Shown here: piece after piece, positions 43,368-52,454 of the stretch
How the letters are laid out: each line of letters begins with the position of its first letter
Numbering within the stretch: the stretch's first letter is position 1
Assembly (NCBI GenBank): GCA_022825005.1
Contig: JAJDYU010000037.1
Location: 1 to 64,000, forward strand
DNA length: 64,000 nt
Origin: Acidimicrobiia bacterium
Lineage (GTDB): Bacteria; Actinomycetota; Acidimicrobiia; Acidimicrobiales; Bin134
Reading direction: 5' to 3'
Program-made: the position numbers and the translations under genes
The notes under the pieces: generated by a model
Told to the model about the DNA's origin: nothing
Databases searched by the model: none
Seen by the model: the letters and a program-made list of their open reading frames with translations, nothing else

Positions 43368-44183
43368 TCAGGCGATTCTGGCCCCAGGATCGAGCGAACC
43401 GAGTTCGATGAGATCGGCAAAACTGTAGACTCCGCCACTGCGGTCGCTCGGCTCAAGAATCAGCCAGGTAAAGGCCTCAGCCACAGCCACGGGGTCGTAT
43501 ACGGGCTCTGCGGAGTCTGTGCCTTGGCGTTCGAGAATGCCGGTTTGGTTGGCGTACTGCCATTGCTCGGTGCCCACCGCGCCTACTCGAATCGCATTGA
43601 ACGATACCCCTCGCCCACCGGCTTCGAGGTGGAGTTCGGAAGTCAACCGATCGAGGGCGGCTTTGCTAGATCCGTACATGAACAAATCGGGAGGACAGAC
43701 CACTGCCGCGCCCGAGCTCACGTTGAGAACCCGTCCCCAGCCTCGCTCGAACATTCTTGGTGTAAAGCCCTGGATCAGCTGGAGTGGTGCCACAGCGTTG
43801 ATGCGGAAGACTGCAAGCCACCGACGCGGTGGCATCTCCAGGATGGGGCCCGACGGCATAAACGCGGCGTTGTTGACCAGGATGTCGCACCGGCCGCGTT
43901 CGGCCAGAGTTACCTCAACCACCCGCTCGGTGTCTTCGGCCGACCTCAGATCGGCGGGTATCGCCAGCACCTCCACTCCTTCTCCGGCTAACTCTGCACT
44001 TGCCTCTTCCAGAGTGCCGGGCAGCACGCGATTTCGATTCTCGGCGGTGCTTCGACCCACAAGTACCACCGAGGCGCCGCGCCGTCCCAACGCCCGGGCA
44101 GTGGCCCTGCCTATGCCCCGAGTAGCACCGGTGACAACCGCCACCTTGTCATCGAGATGCTTGCCATCGCCTTGCTGGTTCAT
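43368..44183 (-). CDS. SDR oxidoreductase
   Basis: A 271-residue SDR with TGATRGIGRATA, VLVGRST (Arg suggests NADPH preference), NNAA in place of NNAG, catalytic Ser in NVSSGAA and YGSSK. The C-terminus is shortened, lacking the TGQ...DGG loop and ending in SFADLIELGSL. ATG 44183 has GAGG 8 bases upstream. It follows the SDR at 44236 by 52 bases on the same strand, so the pair are probably one operon. Confidence 0.82.
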   Translation of the reverse strand: MNQQGDGKHLDDKVAVVTGATRGIGRATARALGRRGASVVLVGRSTAENRNRVLPGTLEEASAELAGEGVEVLAIPADLRSAEDTERVVEVTLAERGRCDILVNNAAFMPSGPILEMPPRRWLAVFRINAVAPLQLIQGFTPRMFERGWGRVLNVSSGAAVVCPPDLFMYGSSKAALDRLTSELHLEAGGRGVSFNAIRVGAVGTEQWQYANQTGILERQGTDSAEPVYDPVAVAEAFTWLILEPSDRSGGVYSFADLIELGSLDPGARIA

Positions 44184-44235
44184 GCTGTTGACCTCGTTCT
44201 GGCTCCTGTTCGGGCCGACCATGCCGGCTTGAGTA

Positions 44236-45003
44236 CTACCGGGCCGACCACCCGCCATCAACGGGCATCGTTTGGCCGGTCACCATTGCCGACCCATCTG
44301 AGCAGAGCCACAAGATGGCGTCGGCGATTTCAGATGGCTCCACCATCCTGGGTATGACATGACCCCTGGGTATCTGCTGTTCTGGGGTCAAACTTGCTTT
44401 GACGCCTTCAGTTGCCGTGAGACCGGGTGCCACTGCATTGACTCGCACCCCTTGAGCGCCGTATAGAGACGCCGTGGTCTTGGTGAGCTGGATTATGCCT
44501 GCCTTGGCCACGGCATAGGCCACAGAGGCGTCGCTGCGCCCGAGATAAGCGGCCAGCGATGAAATGTTCACGATGGAACCCCCTCCGTGGTCCAGCATGT
44601 AGGTGATCTCGTGCTTCAAGCTGAGCCAAGTGGCTCGGAGGTTGGCAACTATGGTTCCGTCCCACTGCTCCACAGTGGACTCTACGACGTAGTTGCCCGG
44701 AAAGTCGCCCCCATCCATCCCCCCGACAATGTTTGCGGCGCAGTCGAGCCCCCCGAAGGTTTTGACTGCGGCAGCTACCATCGCTTCGACGTCTTCCTCA
44801 AGGGTGACATCGCCACCGAAAAACGCCGCTCGATGCCCGGCGTTGCGAAGCTGTTCGACGAAGGCGGAGCCGTCCTCTTCATTGATGTCGGCTATGAGCA
44901 CTGCCGCACCTGCGCTGGCAAAGCCCAGTGCCGTGGCTGCCCCGATGCCAGAAGCTCCTGCGGTGACGAGGGCAACCTTCCCCTCGAAATCGTGTGCGAC
45001 CAT
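44236..45003 (-). CDS. SDR oxidoreductase
   Basis: A 255-residue classical SDR: TAGASGIGAATA (Ala for the usual Gly at position 2 of the loop), LIADIN acidic residue (NAD preference), AANIVG replacing NNAG, catalytic Ser in NISSLAA, YAVAKAG and VTGQTMPVDGG. It is divergent from the P450 gene at 45109, with 105 bases between them. Confidence 0.82.
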   Translation of the reverse strand: MVAHDFEGKVALVTAGASGIGAATALGFASAGAAVLIADINEEDGSAFVEQLRNAGHRAAFFGGDVTLEEDVEAMVAAAVKTFGGLDCAANIVGGMDGGDFPGNYVVESTVEQWDGTIVANLRATWLSLKHEITYMLDHGGGSIVNISSLAAYLGRSDASVAYAVAKAGIIQLTKTTASLYGAQGVRVNAVAPGLTATEGVKASLTPEQQIPRGHVIPRMVEPSEIADAILWLCSDGSAMVTGQTMPVDGGWSAR

Positions 45004-45046
45004 GATGATCCTCGCCTTCGTTAGGTTCGGCTGCTGCCCGAATTAT

Positions 45047-45068
45047 TGTATTGAATTAGCTGTATTGA
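45047..45068. promoter_or_regulatory. Direct repeat TGTATTGA, possible regulator site
   Basis: TGTATTGA occurs at 45047-45054 and again at 45061-45068, a 14-base period, inside the AT-rich centre of the gap between the divergent SDR (45003) and P450 (45109) genes. Such repeats can be activator or repressor half-sites; no regulator gene is adjacent. Confidence 0.3.
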
Positions 45069-45108
45069 TACTGTCGCCGCAACATACCGGATCGGGCATG
45101 GGGGAAGC

Positions 45109-46359
45109 ATGGAAGAGCCAAACGCCGAACGGATGGACTACGTGCGGGGAAAGCTCGCCGCCGCCTACGAAAAGGGAACTTCACCCGCCTCAACCCTTGA
45201 CCGCGACCCCCGCGAAGTAGAGGCCCCTCAAAGGTATTTCTCGGAGCTGTTGGAAGAAGTCAACATCCAGGAACGCCTCGGAGGAACGATGTTCCTCCGA
45301 TACGAGGACAGCTTGGATCTGATGCGAAACAAGGCGATCGTGCAGCCTGGAAACGGCCTGCTAATGGGCTCTCCCCGCCCCCTTTTGCCGCTTGACCTCG
45401 ACGGCGAACTGCATACCAAATACCGCAAGCTGCTGGACCCCTTGTTCGCTCCCCGCCAGATCAACCCATTGGAGGAGCGAATTAGAAGAATGGCCAACGA
45501 GTTGATCGACGATTTCATCGAAATCGGTCAAGTGGAGCTCTACAAGGGGCTTTGCGACCCGCTGCCGTCTCGGATCTTCGTGGCCATGATGGGGTTGCCG
45601 GAGTCGGATCGAGAACGATTCATCGCCTGGAAAGACCGCACGATAAAGCCCGAAGAAGGCGATCCTGTGGAGATGCTTGCTGGGATCCAAGCAGCCGGTG
45701 CTGAGATGGCCGAGTACATTGGCGGGGTTTTGGACGAGCGCTCAGCCGCATCAGAAGTGGGAGACGACTTGCTCAGCCAATTGCTCCATGCCGAGGTCGA
45801 GGGCGAACGATTGACCAAGCAGCAGGTTTCCGACATCGTCTATCTCCTCATGATCGCAGGGCTGGACACCGTTACCTCTGCGCTCTCTCTGATATTCGCC
45901 CGCTTGGCGGACGTTCCTGAGCTTCGCCAGTCCTTGGTTGATCGCCCAGAGCTGATTCCCAATGCAGTCGAGGAGCTCATGCGCTATGAGGCACCAGTGG
46001 CCAGCAGTAGTCGCCTTGTAACCGAAGACATCGAAGTGGGTGAGGTGCAGCTTTCCGAGGGCTCGTATGTGCTGGCTTCTTGGCAGGCATGCAACTTGGA
46101 CCCAGAGATCTTCGAGTGCCCGCTGGATGTGGACTTCGAACGTCCCAACATCCGACACACCTCCTTTGCCACCGGCCCCCACCGCTGCATGGGCTCACAT
46201 CTGGCCCGGGTGGAGATGCGCTGGGCGCTGGAGGAGTTCCACAAGAGGATTCCCTCCTACTGGATAACCGAAGGCGAGACCCCCGAATTCACCTACGGAG
46301 GCGTGCGGGCGGCCACCTACCTCCCGATTTCGTTTTCGGCGGTTGGACAAGCGGGCTGA
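45109..46359 (+). CDS. Cytochrome P450
   Basis: A 416-residue soluble P450 with I-helix AGLDTVTS (acid-alcohol pair for oxygen activation), ExxR in EELMR, and haem loop FATGPHRCMGSHLAR with the ligand Cys. Length is normal for bacterial class I enzymes, which take electrons from a ferredoxin such as that at 17898. It would hydroxylate a hydrophobic substrate. It shares many segments with the P450 at 55747 (LDPLFAPR against IDPIFAPR), so they are paralogues. The SnoaL-like gene follows after 11 bases. Confidence 0.95.
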   Translation: MEEPNAERMDYVRGKLAAAYEKGTSPASTLDRDPREVEAPQRYFSELLEEVNIQERLGGTMFLRYEDSLDLMRNKAIVQPGNGLLMGSPRPLLPLDLDGELHTKYRKLLDPLFAPRQINPLEERIRRMANELIDDFIEIGQVELYKGLCDPLPSRIFVAMMGLPESDRERFIAWKDRTIKPEEGDPVEMLAGIQAAGAEMAEYIGGVLDERSAASEVGDDLLSQLLHAEVEGERLTKQQVSDIVYLLMIAGLDTVTSALSLIFARLADVPELRQSLVDRPELIPNAVEELMRYEAPVASSSRLVTEDIEVGEVQLSEGSYVLASWQACNLDPEIFECPLDVDFERPNIRHTSFATGPHRCMGSHLARVEMRWALEEFHKRIPSYWITEGETPEFTYGGVRAATYLPISFSAVGQAG

Positions 46360-46370
46360 AAGCCAAGGAA

Positions 46371-46928
46371 ATGTCTGGGGGGCGGCTCGGGTCTTGGGAA
46401 CCGGGGACTGCTGAGGAGCGGCTCGACCGTCTGGACTCTTTGGCCAACGTCCGCCAGTTGGCCATGCGCTACGGCCGGGCCATCGATGCTCGCGATTTGG
46501 ATGCTCTGGTAGAACTGTTCGTTCCCGATGTGCGGGTGGGGCGGAATGAGCAAGGCCGAGGCGCCTTGCGAGAATGGTTCGACGGTGCTCTCCGGAGGCC
46601 CCGGTCAACTATTCACTTCGTGATGAACCATGTCATTGACTTCGAGGACGCCGAGAACGCCACTGGAGTGGTCTACTGCCGCGACGAATTGGAATATCCA
46701 GATACCGGCGAATGGAGAGTTGGAACCATTCAGTACTGGGACCGATACGTCCGAGTTGACGGGGTTTGGTGCTTCAAATGGCGCAAGTTCCATCGCTGGT
46801 ACATCGTTGACGCATTGGATAGGCCGGGACACGGCGCCGGAGTTGCAGAGGAGGTTTCCGGCCTCAACACCCGCCAGTTGCCCGATGTCTACGGCACATG
46901 GAGTGACTTCTGGAACCAGCCAAGCTGA
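46371..46928 (+). CDS. SnoaL-like (NTF2-fold) protein
   Basis: A 185-residue protein with the SnoaL pattern LANVRQLAMRYGRAIDARDLDALVELF..., then MNHVIDFEDAENATG and paired Trp-rich strands ending in KFHRWYIVD. ATG 46371 is taken because the longer open frame overlaps the P450 gene; AAGGA lies just upstream. The usual SnoaL roles are small dehydratases, isomerases or hydroxylase partners. Coupling to a P450 and an F420 oxidoreductase suggests it acts on the P450 product, but no catalytic residue is diagnostic. Confidence 0.8.
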   Translation: MSGGRLGSWEPGTAEERLDRLDSLANVRQLAMRYGRAIDARDLDALVELFVPDVRVGRNEQGRGALREWFDGALRRPRSTIHFVMNHVIDFEDAENATGVVYCRDELEYPDTGEWRVGTIQYWDRYVRVDGVWCFKWRKFHRWYIVDALDRPGHGAGVAEEVSGLNTRQLPDVYGTWSDFWNQPS

Positions 46929-46970
46929 GGTCGCGTCTCGACGAATGCCTCAACGCGAAAGGATGAGTCG

Positions 46971-47954
46971 ATGGTAGGAGTGGGCGTCTTGCTGAGCGAC
47001 GATGACGCGGCTACCACGGTGCAAAGGGCTGTGCTTGCGGAGAAGGTCGGCTTCGACACCGTGTTTGTCGGTCATCATCGGTTCACACCGGGTTTCGGGC
47101 ACACCATCCATCCATTGCCGCTGTTGGCGGCCGTCGCGGCCCGCACAGAGCGGATCCGGCTGGCCACGTCGATCTATCTGCTTCCATTGTCACACCCACT
47201 CGACGTGGCCGAAGAGGTCGCGTCGCTTGATGTCTTATCGGGCGGCCGGGTGATCTTCGGGCCGGGCGTCGGCTATCGGCCCTACGAATACGAGGCGATG
47301 GGCGTATCATTTCGGCGACGGGGGGCGATAATGAGCGAAGCGCTCCAGATTCTTGAGGGTGTCTGGCGCAGCGAGAGGTTTTCCTTTGACGGGGAGTTTT
47401 TCTCATTCCAAGAGCTCACTTTGACGCCGCGTTCCGCGCAAGACCGCATTCCAGTTTGGGTGGGTGCCAACACTCTCCCGGCCATGGAACGAGCGGCGCG
47501 TCTTGCCGACGGGTGGATCGTCGGCTTCTCCGACAGATTGCCCAGTCTTGTGCCCCAACTTGAGCACTACCGGGCCCACACGGACGAACATGGGCGCTCC
47601 TCGACTGTGGCCTTGATGCGGTTGGTCGGCCTCGGTGCCACCCGAACGGAGGTTGAGGACAGTTGGTTGCCAGCGATCTATCAGATGCTGAGGAGCTACG
47701 CCCGAGTTGAGGCGCCCAGCGACCGCGGAGATCGGACTGAGTCGAAGCTCAAAGCAGCCAACCGGGGCGAGGTCTCACTGGCAGAGTTAGGCAGCGACAT
47801 GCTGGTGGCTGGGGAACCCGATGACGTGATTGCCGGCTTTCTGCGCAGCGTGGCGGAAACGCAATGCGAGCATATAGTCGTCTGCACTGGAGGCATGCCC
47901 ACCGCTCAGTTCCTCGAGATCTTTGGGCGAGAGGTGTTTCCGGCTCTTCGCTAG
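46971..47954 (+). CDS. LLM-class F420-dependent oxidoreductase
   Basis: A 327-residue luciferase-like protein: FVGHHRFTPGFG, SIYLLPLSHPLDVAEE, GRVIFGPGVGYRPYEYEAMG and IPVWVGANTLPAMERAARLADGW. The pattern fits the F420-type or flavin-dependent LLM families; F420 is favoured by the actinobacterial context. AAAGGATG lies before the ATG. It is third in the rightward group P450, SnoaL, LLM. Confidence 0.85.
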   Translation: MVGVGVLLSDDDAATTVQRAVLAEKVGFDTVFVGHHRFTPGFGHTIHPLPLLAAVAARTERIRLATSIYLLPLSHPLDVAEEVASLDVLSGGRVIFGPGVGYRPYEYEAMGVSFRRRGAIMSEALQILEGVWRSERFSFDGEFFSFQELTLTPRSAQDRIPVWVGANTLPAMERAARLADGWIVGFSDRLPSLVPQLEHYRAHTDEHGRSSTVALMRLVGLGATRTEVEDSWLPAIYQMLRSYARVEAPSDRGDRTESKLKAANRGEVSLAELGSDMLVAGEPDDVIAGFLRSVAETQCEHIVVCTGGMPTAQFLEIFGREVFPALR

Positions 47955-48042
47955 GGGAGGCAGGCGTTAATTTGAGCGTCGACTTCTTACATACCGATGA
48001 ATCATCTACCTGATTCAATGGCCTTGCGATAGGATTGCGGCC

Positions 48043-48540
48043 ATGGGGACCGGCGCACGCGACAAGGTCGACGTTGATGCGCATTCGCTGCTGATCCATG
48101 GGCGGACGTGGGAGGAGATGACGCCGGGGTTCAGCTTTCGAACGGCTGCCCGAACGATCACCGACGCCGACGTGCATGCCTTCGTAACGCTGGCTGGCGT
48201 GAACGAACCGCTTTTTCTGGACGGGCGTGTGGCAGGAGAGCACGGCTACCAAGGCCGCTTGGTGCCGGGCATGATGACCTTCTCATACGCGGAGGGACTT
48301 GTTATTCAGACCGGCTCCATTCATGGCACCGGCCTAGCTTTTCTCCATGCGGACCTGGACATCAAACAGCCGGTCTATTGCGGCGACACCATTGCTGTCG
48401 TGGTGGAGGTCACTGAGCAGCGGCCCACGTCGGCGGGAGACCGGGGGCTCATCACCACTCGCAACACCGTCGTCAACCAGCACGGCGAGGTTGTGATGGA
48501 GTATTCCCCGCTGCGTCTCACCAGGGGTGCGGAATCGTAA
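48043..48540 (+). CDS. MaoC-like hot-dog protein with altered active site
   Basis: A 165-residue MaoC-type protein, with AGGAT before the ATG. The family's hydratase motif (Asp-x-NPLH-x-D) reads GVNEPLFLD here: the catalytic Asp is Asn and the catalytic His is Phe. The following GRLVPGMMTFSYAEGL helix is normal. It may therefore not hydrate enoyl-CoA by itself and could be a binding or partner subunit, or have a different chemistry. It precedes the amidohydrolase by 63 bases. Confidence 0.8.
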   Translation: MGTGARDKVDVDAHSLLIHGRTWEEMTPGFSFRTAARTITDADVHAFVTLAGVNEPLFLDGRVAGEHGYQGRLVPGMMTFSYAEGLVIQTGSIHGTGLAFLHADLDIKQPVYCGDTIAVVVEVTEQRPTSAGDRGLITTRNTVVNQHGEVVMEYSPLRLTRGAES

Positions 48541-48603
48541 GGCAGGCAAGGGGGGGCCGCAAGGCGTGTCCCTGAGGCTCAAGGAAAAGAGAAGGGAAAT
48601 CAC

Positions 48604-49809
48604 ATGAGTGAATACACCGACTATCAGACGTTTACCGACTATGGCGTATGGGACTGCGATCAGCACATCTACGAGCCGCCCAATGTCTACGTCGACTACA
48701 TCCCGGCCAAGTATCGGGACCGAACGATTCGACCGGTAGAAGTGGATGGTGAGACGGTCATGCTGGCAATGGATCGGCAGCTACCCATGGACAACAGGCT
48801 CGATGAGTGCTACCGCCCAGGTTCGTTGGCAGAGATGCTCAAGGCAATGAGAGCCGGCCCTGACGGCGCCAACCAATACCATTGGATGCCGGTAGACCCC
48901 GCATTCTTGGACCCTGACCTGCGCATCACCCAGATGGACATGCAGAACGTCGACGGTGCGGTCATGTACTGCGGCTCGTTGGGGTTGTTTGGCGAGCACT
49001 TCCTGACCGATGACAAGCTTTACTGGGAGTCTTCATACGCCTATCTCCGGTGGATGGAGGAGACCTGGGGGTTTTCCCGCGACGGTCGGATAATCATGTC
49101 GCCAGTGATCTCCATGCGAGATGTCGACAAGGTGTGCGAGCAGCTCGACTGGTTGTTCGAGCGGGATTGTCGCGCCGTGTCGATTTGTCCAGGCCCGGCC
49201 TACGGGCGATCGCCCGGCGATCCCCACTTCGACCGGATGTGGGGCCGCATCGAGGAAGCCGGTGCCATCGTTTGCTATCACATCAACGAGGGATTACCGG
49301 GATATAAGGCGAGTCGTTCGGCGTGGTGGGGCCAGGAGGAGTATCCGACGTTCTACGTGCAATCGGCGTGGCAGTGGATGTGGGGATACGGCGAGGTACC
49401 GGCCATGGAAACATTCTCCGCTCTCATCTATGACAACCTCTTCGGTCGTTTCCCCGGCCTCAAGATGCTCTCCTCCGAACATGGAGCGGAGTGGGTTCCC
49501 TACCTCCTCACCCGTATGGACAAGATGCGGGGCATGGGACGCAACGGGCCCTGGATCGGAGGCCAACTCACCGAACGGCCGAGCTCGATTTTCAAGCGTC
49601 ACTTCCGGGTGGTGCCCTACTGGGAAGACGACATGGAGATGGTGATCGGCCAGGCGGGCAAAGAGGTCATCGTCGGGGGGTCCGACTTCCCCCACTCAGA
49701 GGGCATAGCCTTTCCCACCCAGCTTGTTGAGCATTTTTCTTTCCTGTCGCCCGAAGACCAGCGCTTTGTGATGAGTGACAACGCCCGTAAGTTCCTAGGT
49801 GTGGGCTGA
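48604..49809 (+). CDS. Amidohydrolase-family metal-dependent hydrolase (PF04909 type)
   Basis: A 401-residue amidohydrolase_2 protein: DCDQHIYEPPNVY (first metal-site His), VCYHINEG, LSSEHGAEWVPYL and GGSDFPHSEG (late Asp/His). GAAGGGAAA precedes the ATG. It is paralogous to 36941 and 60950. It sits between a MaoC-like gene and an SDR, in the rightward group starting with P450 45109. A metal-dependent decarboxylation or hydrolysis of a ring-derived acid is the probable type of reaction. Confidence 0.85.
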   Translation: MSEYTDYQTFTDYGVWDCDQHIYEPPNVYVDYIPAKYRDRTIRPVEVDGETVMLAMDRQLPMDNRLDECYRPGSLAEMLKAMRAGPDGANQYHWMPVDPAFLDPDLRITQMDMQNVDGAVMYCGSLGLFGEHFLTDDKLYWESSYAYLRWMEETWGFSRDGRIIMSPVISMRDVDKVCEQLDWLFERDCRAVSICPGPAYGRSPGDPHFDRMWGRIEEAGAIVCYHINEGLPGYKASRSAWWGQEEYPTFYVQSAWQWMWGYGEVPAMETFSALIYDNLFGRFPGLKMLSSEHGAEWVPYLLTRMDKMRGMGRNGPWIGGQLTERPSSIFKRHFRVVPYWEDDMEMVIGQAGKEVIVGGSDFPHSEGIAFPTQLVEHFSFLSPEDQRFVMSDNARKFLGVG

Positions 49810-49902
49810 CAGGGTCCCCAAGTTCTGAATGGGAGTGCCTTTGGATGATTTGGGAAGCTGTTTGCCCGATAGTCGTTGTTTCTGAGCAGGAGGTTCGTTG
49901 AA

Positions 49903-50796
49903 ATGAGCGAAAAAATGTGCGAGGGCCGGGTCTGCATTGTCACTGGAGCAGGACGAGGAATCGGGCGCGAATACGCATTGTTGTTGGCTACCGAAGGGGC
50001 CAAGGTCGTGGTCAACGACTATGGCGGTGCCCGAGACGGCACTGGCAGCGATCAAGGTCCGGCGCACGAGGTTGTCGAGGAGATCATCGCTTCTGGTGGC
50101 AAAGCCGTCGCCCATGTAGGCAACGTCAGCTCGCTTGCTGATGCCCAAACGATGGTGCAGTTGGCCCTGGACACATTCGGTGGCCTCGACGTGCTCATCA
50201 ACAACGCTGGGATTCTGCGCGACCGAATGCTCTTTTCGATGACCGAGGAGGAGTGGGACGCGGTAATCAGGGTGCATCTCAAGGGCACGTGGGCGCCGAG
50301 CCGGGTGGCATCGGAATACTGGAGAAATCGAGCCAAAGCCGGTGAGAGCAACGACGCCCGCATTGTGTGTACCACCTCGGTGGCCGGCATCTACGCCAAC
50401 ACTGGTCAGACGAATTATGGAGCGGCCAAAGCGGGGATCGCCGCATTCGCCCAGATTGCTGCCCAAGAACTCGTCCGCTACGGCGTTACCGTGAACGCTG
50501 TGTGTCCGGGAGGGTTGACGCGGCTGACCGAAGATCTCAGCTTCTCCGATGAAATGCTGGCTCGGTTCCGGCCAGAACGGGTGGCCCCGGCAGTCGTATG
50601 GTTGGCTTCGGCTCAATCGGCTGGCGTGACCGGGCAGGTGATTGAGTCGTCGGGAATGGTCTTGGGCATCGCTGAGGGTTGGAGGCGGGGTCCGCATATC
50701 GACAATCCGCCCATGGACCCTCGAGAAGTCGACGGCATAGTGCGCGGTCTACTGGCGGAGGCGAAGCCGAGGACGACGATGGCCGACATTGTCTGA
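49903..50796 (+). CDS. SDR-family (3R)-hydroxyacyl-CoA dehydrogenase-like protein
   Basis: A 297-residue paralogue of the SDR at 6794, with TGAGRGIGREYALLLATEGA, VVVNDYGG, NNAGILRDRMLFSM, catalytic Ser in TTSVAG and NYGAAKAG. It matches the dehydrogenase domain of MFE-2. AGGAGG 9 bases before the ATG at 49903 fixes the start. It is the first of three SDR genes in a row and probably oxidises a 3-hydroxyacyl-CoA. Confidence 0.87.
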   Translation: MSEKMCEGRVCIVTGAGRGIGREYALLLATEGAKVVVNDYGGARDGTGSDQGPAHEVVEEIIASGGKAVAHVGNVSSLADAQTMVQLALDTFGGLDVLINNAGILRDRMLFSMTEEEWDAVIRVHLKGTWAPSRVASEYWRNRAKAGESNDARIVCTTSVAGIYANTGQTNYGAAKAGIAAFAQIAAQELVRYGVTVNAVCPGGLTRLTEDLSFSDEMLARFRPERVAPAVVWLASAQSAGVTGQVIESSGMVLGIAEGWRRGPHIDNPPMDPREVDGIVRGLLAEAKPRTTMADIV

Positions 50797-50847
50797 TCGC
50801 ACACCTGATCAAGCTCTTTGTCGTATAGGGCGCCCAAGGGGGATCCA

Positions 50848-51606
50848 ATGCAGCTAGCCGAAAAGACGGCCATTGTGACCGGAGGCGGCCAGGGCCTGGG
50901 GCGTGCCATCGCGCTGGCCCTGGCAGAGCGCGGCGCTCGCATCGTTATCAACGGCCGGACCAAGTCAAAGCTGGATGCGGTAGTAGGCGAGATCGAGAGC
51001 CGGGGCGGCCGGGCGGTCGCGATTGCCGGGAACGTCGCCCGGCGTGAGGATGTGAACGCTACGGTGTCCGCTGCCGTCGATGCCTTTGGCAGCATCGATA
51101 TTCTCGTTAACAACGCGCAGACAACCAGCGGGGGCCAGAAGGTGATCGGCATCGACGACGAGACATTCGAAGCAGTGTTCGGCAGCGGGGCGCGAGGCAC
51201 CCTCTATTCGATGCAGGCTTGCCACCCGATCATGAAGCAGGGCGGTGGCGGCTGCATTGTCAACATGGGCTCGTCCACCGCCATCACCGGCGATCCCACC
51301 TTCGGGGCCTACGTTATGACCAAGGAGGCAATACGAGGTCTCACGCGGGTGGCGGCCCGAGAATGGGGCCGCGACAACATAAGGGTGAATGTGATTTGTC
51401 CGGCCGCCCTTACCGAATCAGCGGAGGACTTTCGCGACGCCCACCCCAAGGCTTACAAGGCCATGCTCAAGACTGTTCCGCTGGGGAAGCTGGGAGACCC
51501 AGGCGAAGATATCGCCAACGCGGTGGCTGCGCTGGTGAGCGATGACTTCCAATACCTCACCGGAGCCACCCTCATGCTGGACGGCGGTCGATTGCTCTTC
51601 CCGTAG
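50848..51606 (+). CDS. SDR oxidoreductase
   Basis: A 252-residue SDR: TGGGQGLGRAIA, NGRTKSK (Arg suggests NADPH), NNAQ instead of NNAG, catalytic Ser in NMGSSTA, YVMTKEA and a C-terminal LTGATLMLDGG. AAGGGGGAT lies before ATG 50848, which begins 51 bases after the previous SDR. The Gln in the NNAG position alters the helix that helps position the catalytic Lys, but the catalytic Ser-Tyr-Lys are intact. Confidence 0.83.
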   Translation: MQLAEKTAIVTGGGQGLGRAIALALAERGARIVINGRTKSKLDAVVGEIESRGGRAVAIAGNVARREDVNATVSAAVDAFGSIDILVNNAQTTSGGQKVIGIDDETFEAVFGSGARGTLYSMQACHPIMKQGGGGCIVNMGSSTAITGDPTFGAYVMTKEAIRGLTRVAAREWGRDNIRVNVICPAALTESAEDFRDAHPKAYKAMLKTVPLGKLGDPGEDIANAVAALVSDDFQYLTGATLMLDGGRLLFP

Positions 51607-51624
51607 CCTGAGATCGGAGGACTG

Positions 51625-52446
51625 ATGGGGCGACTTGATGAAAAAGTGGTGATCGTGACCGGTGCCGCGTCCGGCATCGGTGCTACCACCGCGGCGATCG
51701 TCGCTGGGGAAGGGGCCAAGGTGGTGGTGGCCGACATCTCGGCAGACAAGAGCGCCGAACAAGCTGAGAGCATCGTGCGGGCCGGGGGCGAGGCCGTAAG
51801 CATTGCCTTCGATCTTGGCGATGTGAAATCTATTGAGGAGTTGATAGCCGCTGTGGTTGCGCACTTCGGCAGACTCGACGTCGTCCACAACAACGCCGCC
51901 GCCACCAACATTGCCGCCACCATCGACGGGCCTTTCGAGACGGCCGACCCGCAAGCGTGGGATGACACGTTCAGAATCAACGTAAGGGGCACGGCAATGA
52001 TGATCAAGACCGCGGTTCCCCATCTGCTTGAGCAGGGCGGCGGCTCGATCATCAACACTTCGTCGGGGGCAGGGGCGGCGGGAGACCTCGGAGCAACGGC
52101 CTACGGAGCGTCCAAGGCCGCAATTAACGCCGTAACCATGTATGCGGCCACCCAATTGGGCAAGCGAGGGATCCGAGTCAACGCCATTGCGCCAGGGCTA
52201 ATCGTGACACCGGCCTCGAAGAAGTCGGGCCACTCTAGCGGGGAGATGGGCGATATCGCGTTGGCCAACCACCTGACCCCCCGCCTGGGCACCCCAGAGG
52301 ACATCGCCTACATGGTGGTCTATCTGGCCTCCGATGAGTCGAGATTCGTCACCGGGCAAATACTAGGGGTTGACGGCGGCGTGTTGGCCCATCAACCCTA
52401 TTTCTCTGAATTCACGTCCTTGTTTCAACAGGGCGAACAGGGCTAA
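51625..52446 (+). CDS. SDR oxidoreductase
   Basis: A 273-residue SDR with TGAASGIGATTA, VVADIS (acidic, NAD preference), NNAA, catalytic Ser in NTSSGAG, YGASKAA and FVTGQILGVDGG. GGAGG lies close before the ATG. Third of three SDR genes in a tight rightward run, followed 8 bases later by an acyl-CoA dehydrogenase, so all four genes are very probably co-transcribed. Confidence 0.84.
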   Translation: MGRLDEKVVIVTGAASGIGATTAAIVAGEGAKVVVADISADKSAEQAESIVRAGGEAVSIAFDLGDVKSIEELIAAVVAHFGRLDVVHNNAAATNIAATIDGPFETADPQAWDDTFRINVRGTAMMIKTAVPHLLEQGGGSIINTSSGAGAAGDLGATAYGASKAAINAVTMYAATQLGKRGIRVNAIAPGLIVTPASKKSGHSSGEMGDIALANHLTPRLGTPEDIAYMVVYLASDESRFVTGQILGVDGGVLAHQPYFSEFTSLFQQGEQG

Positions 52447-52454
52447 GCATCACC

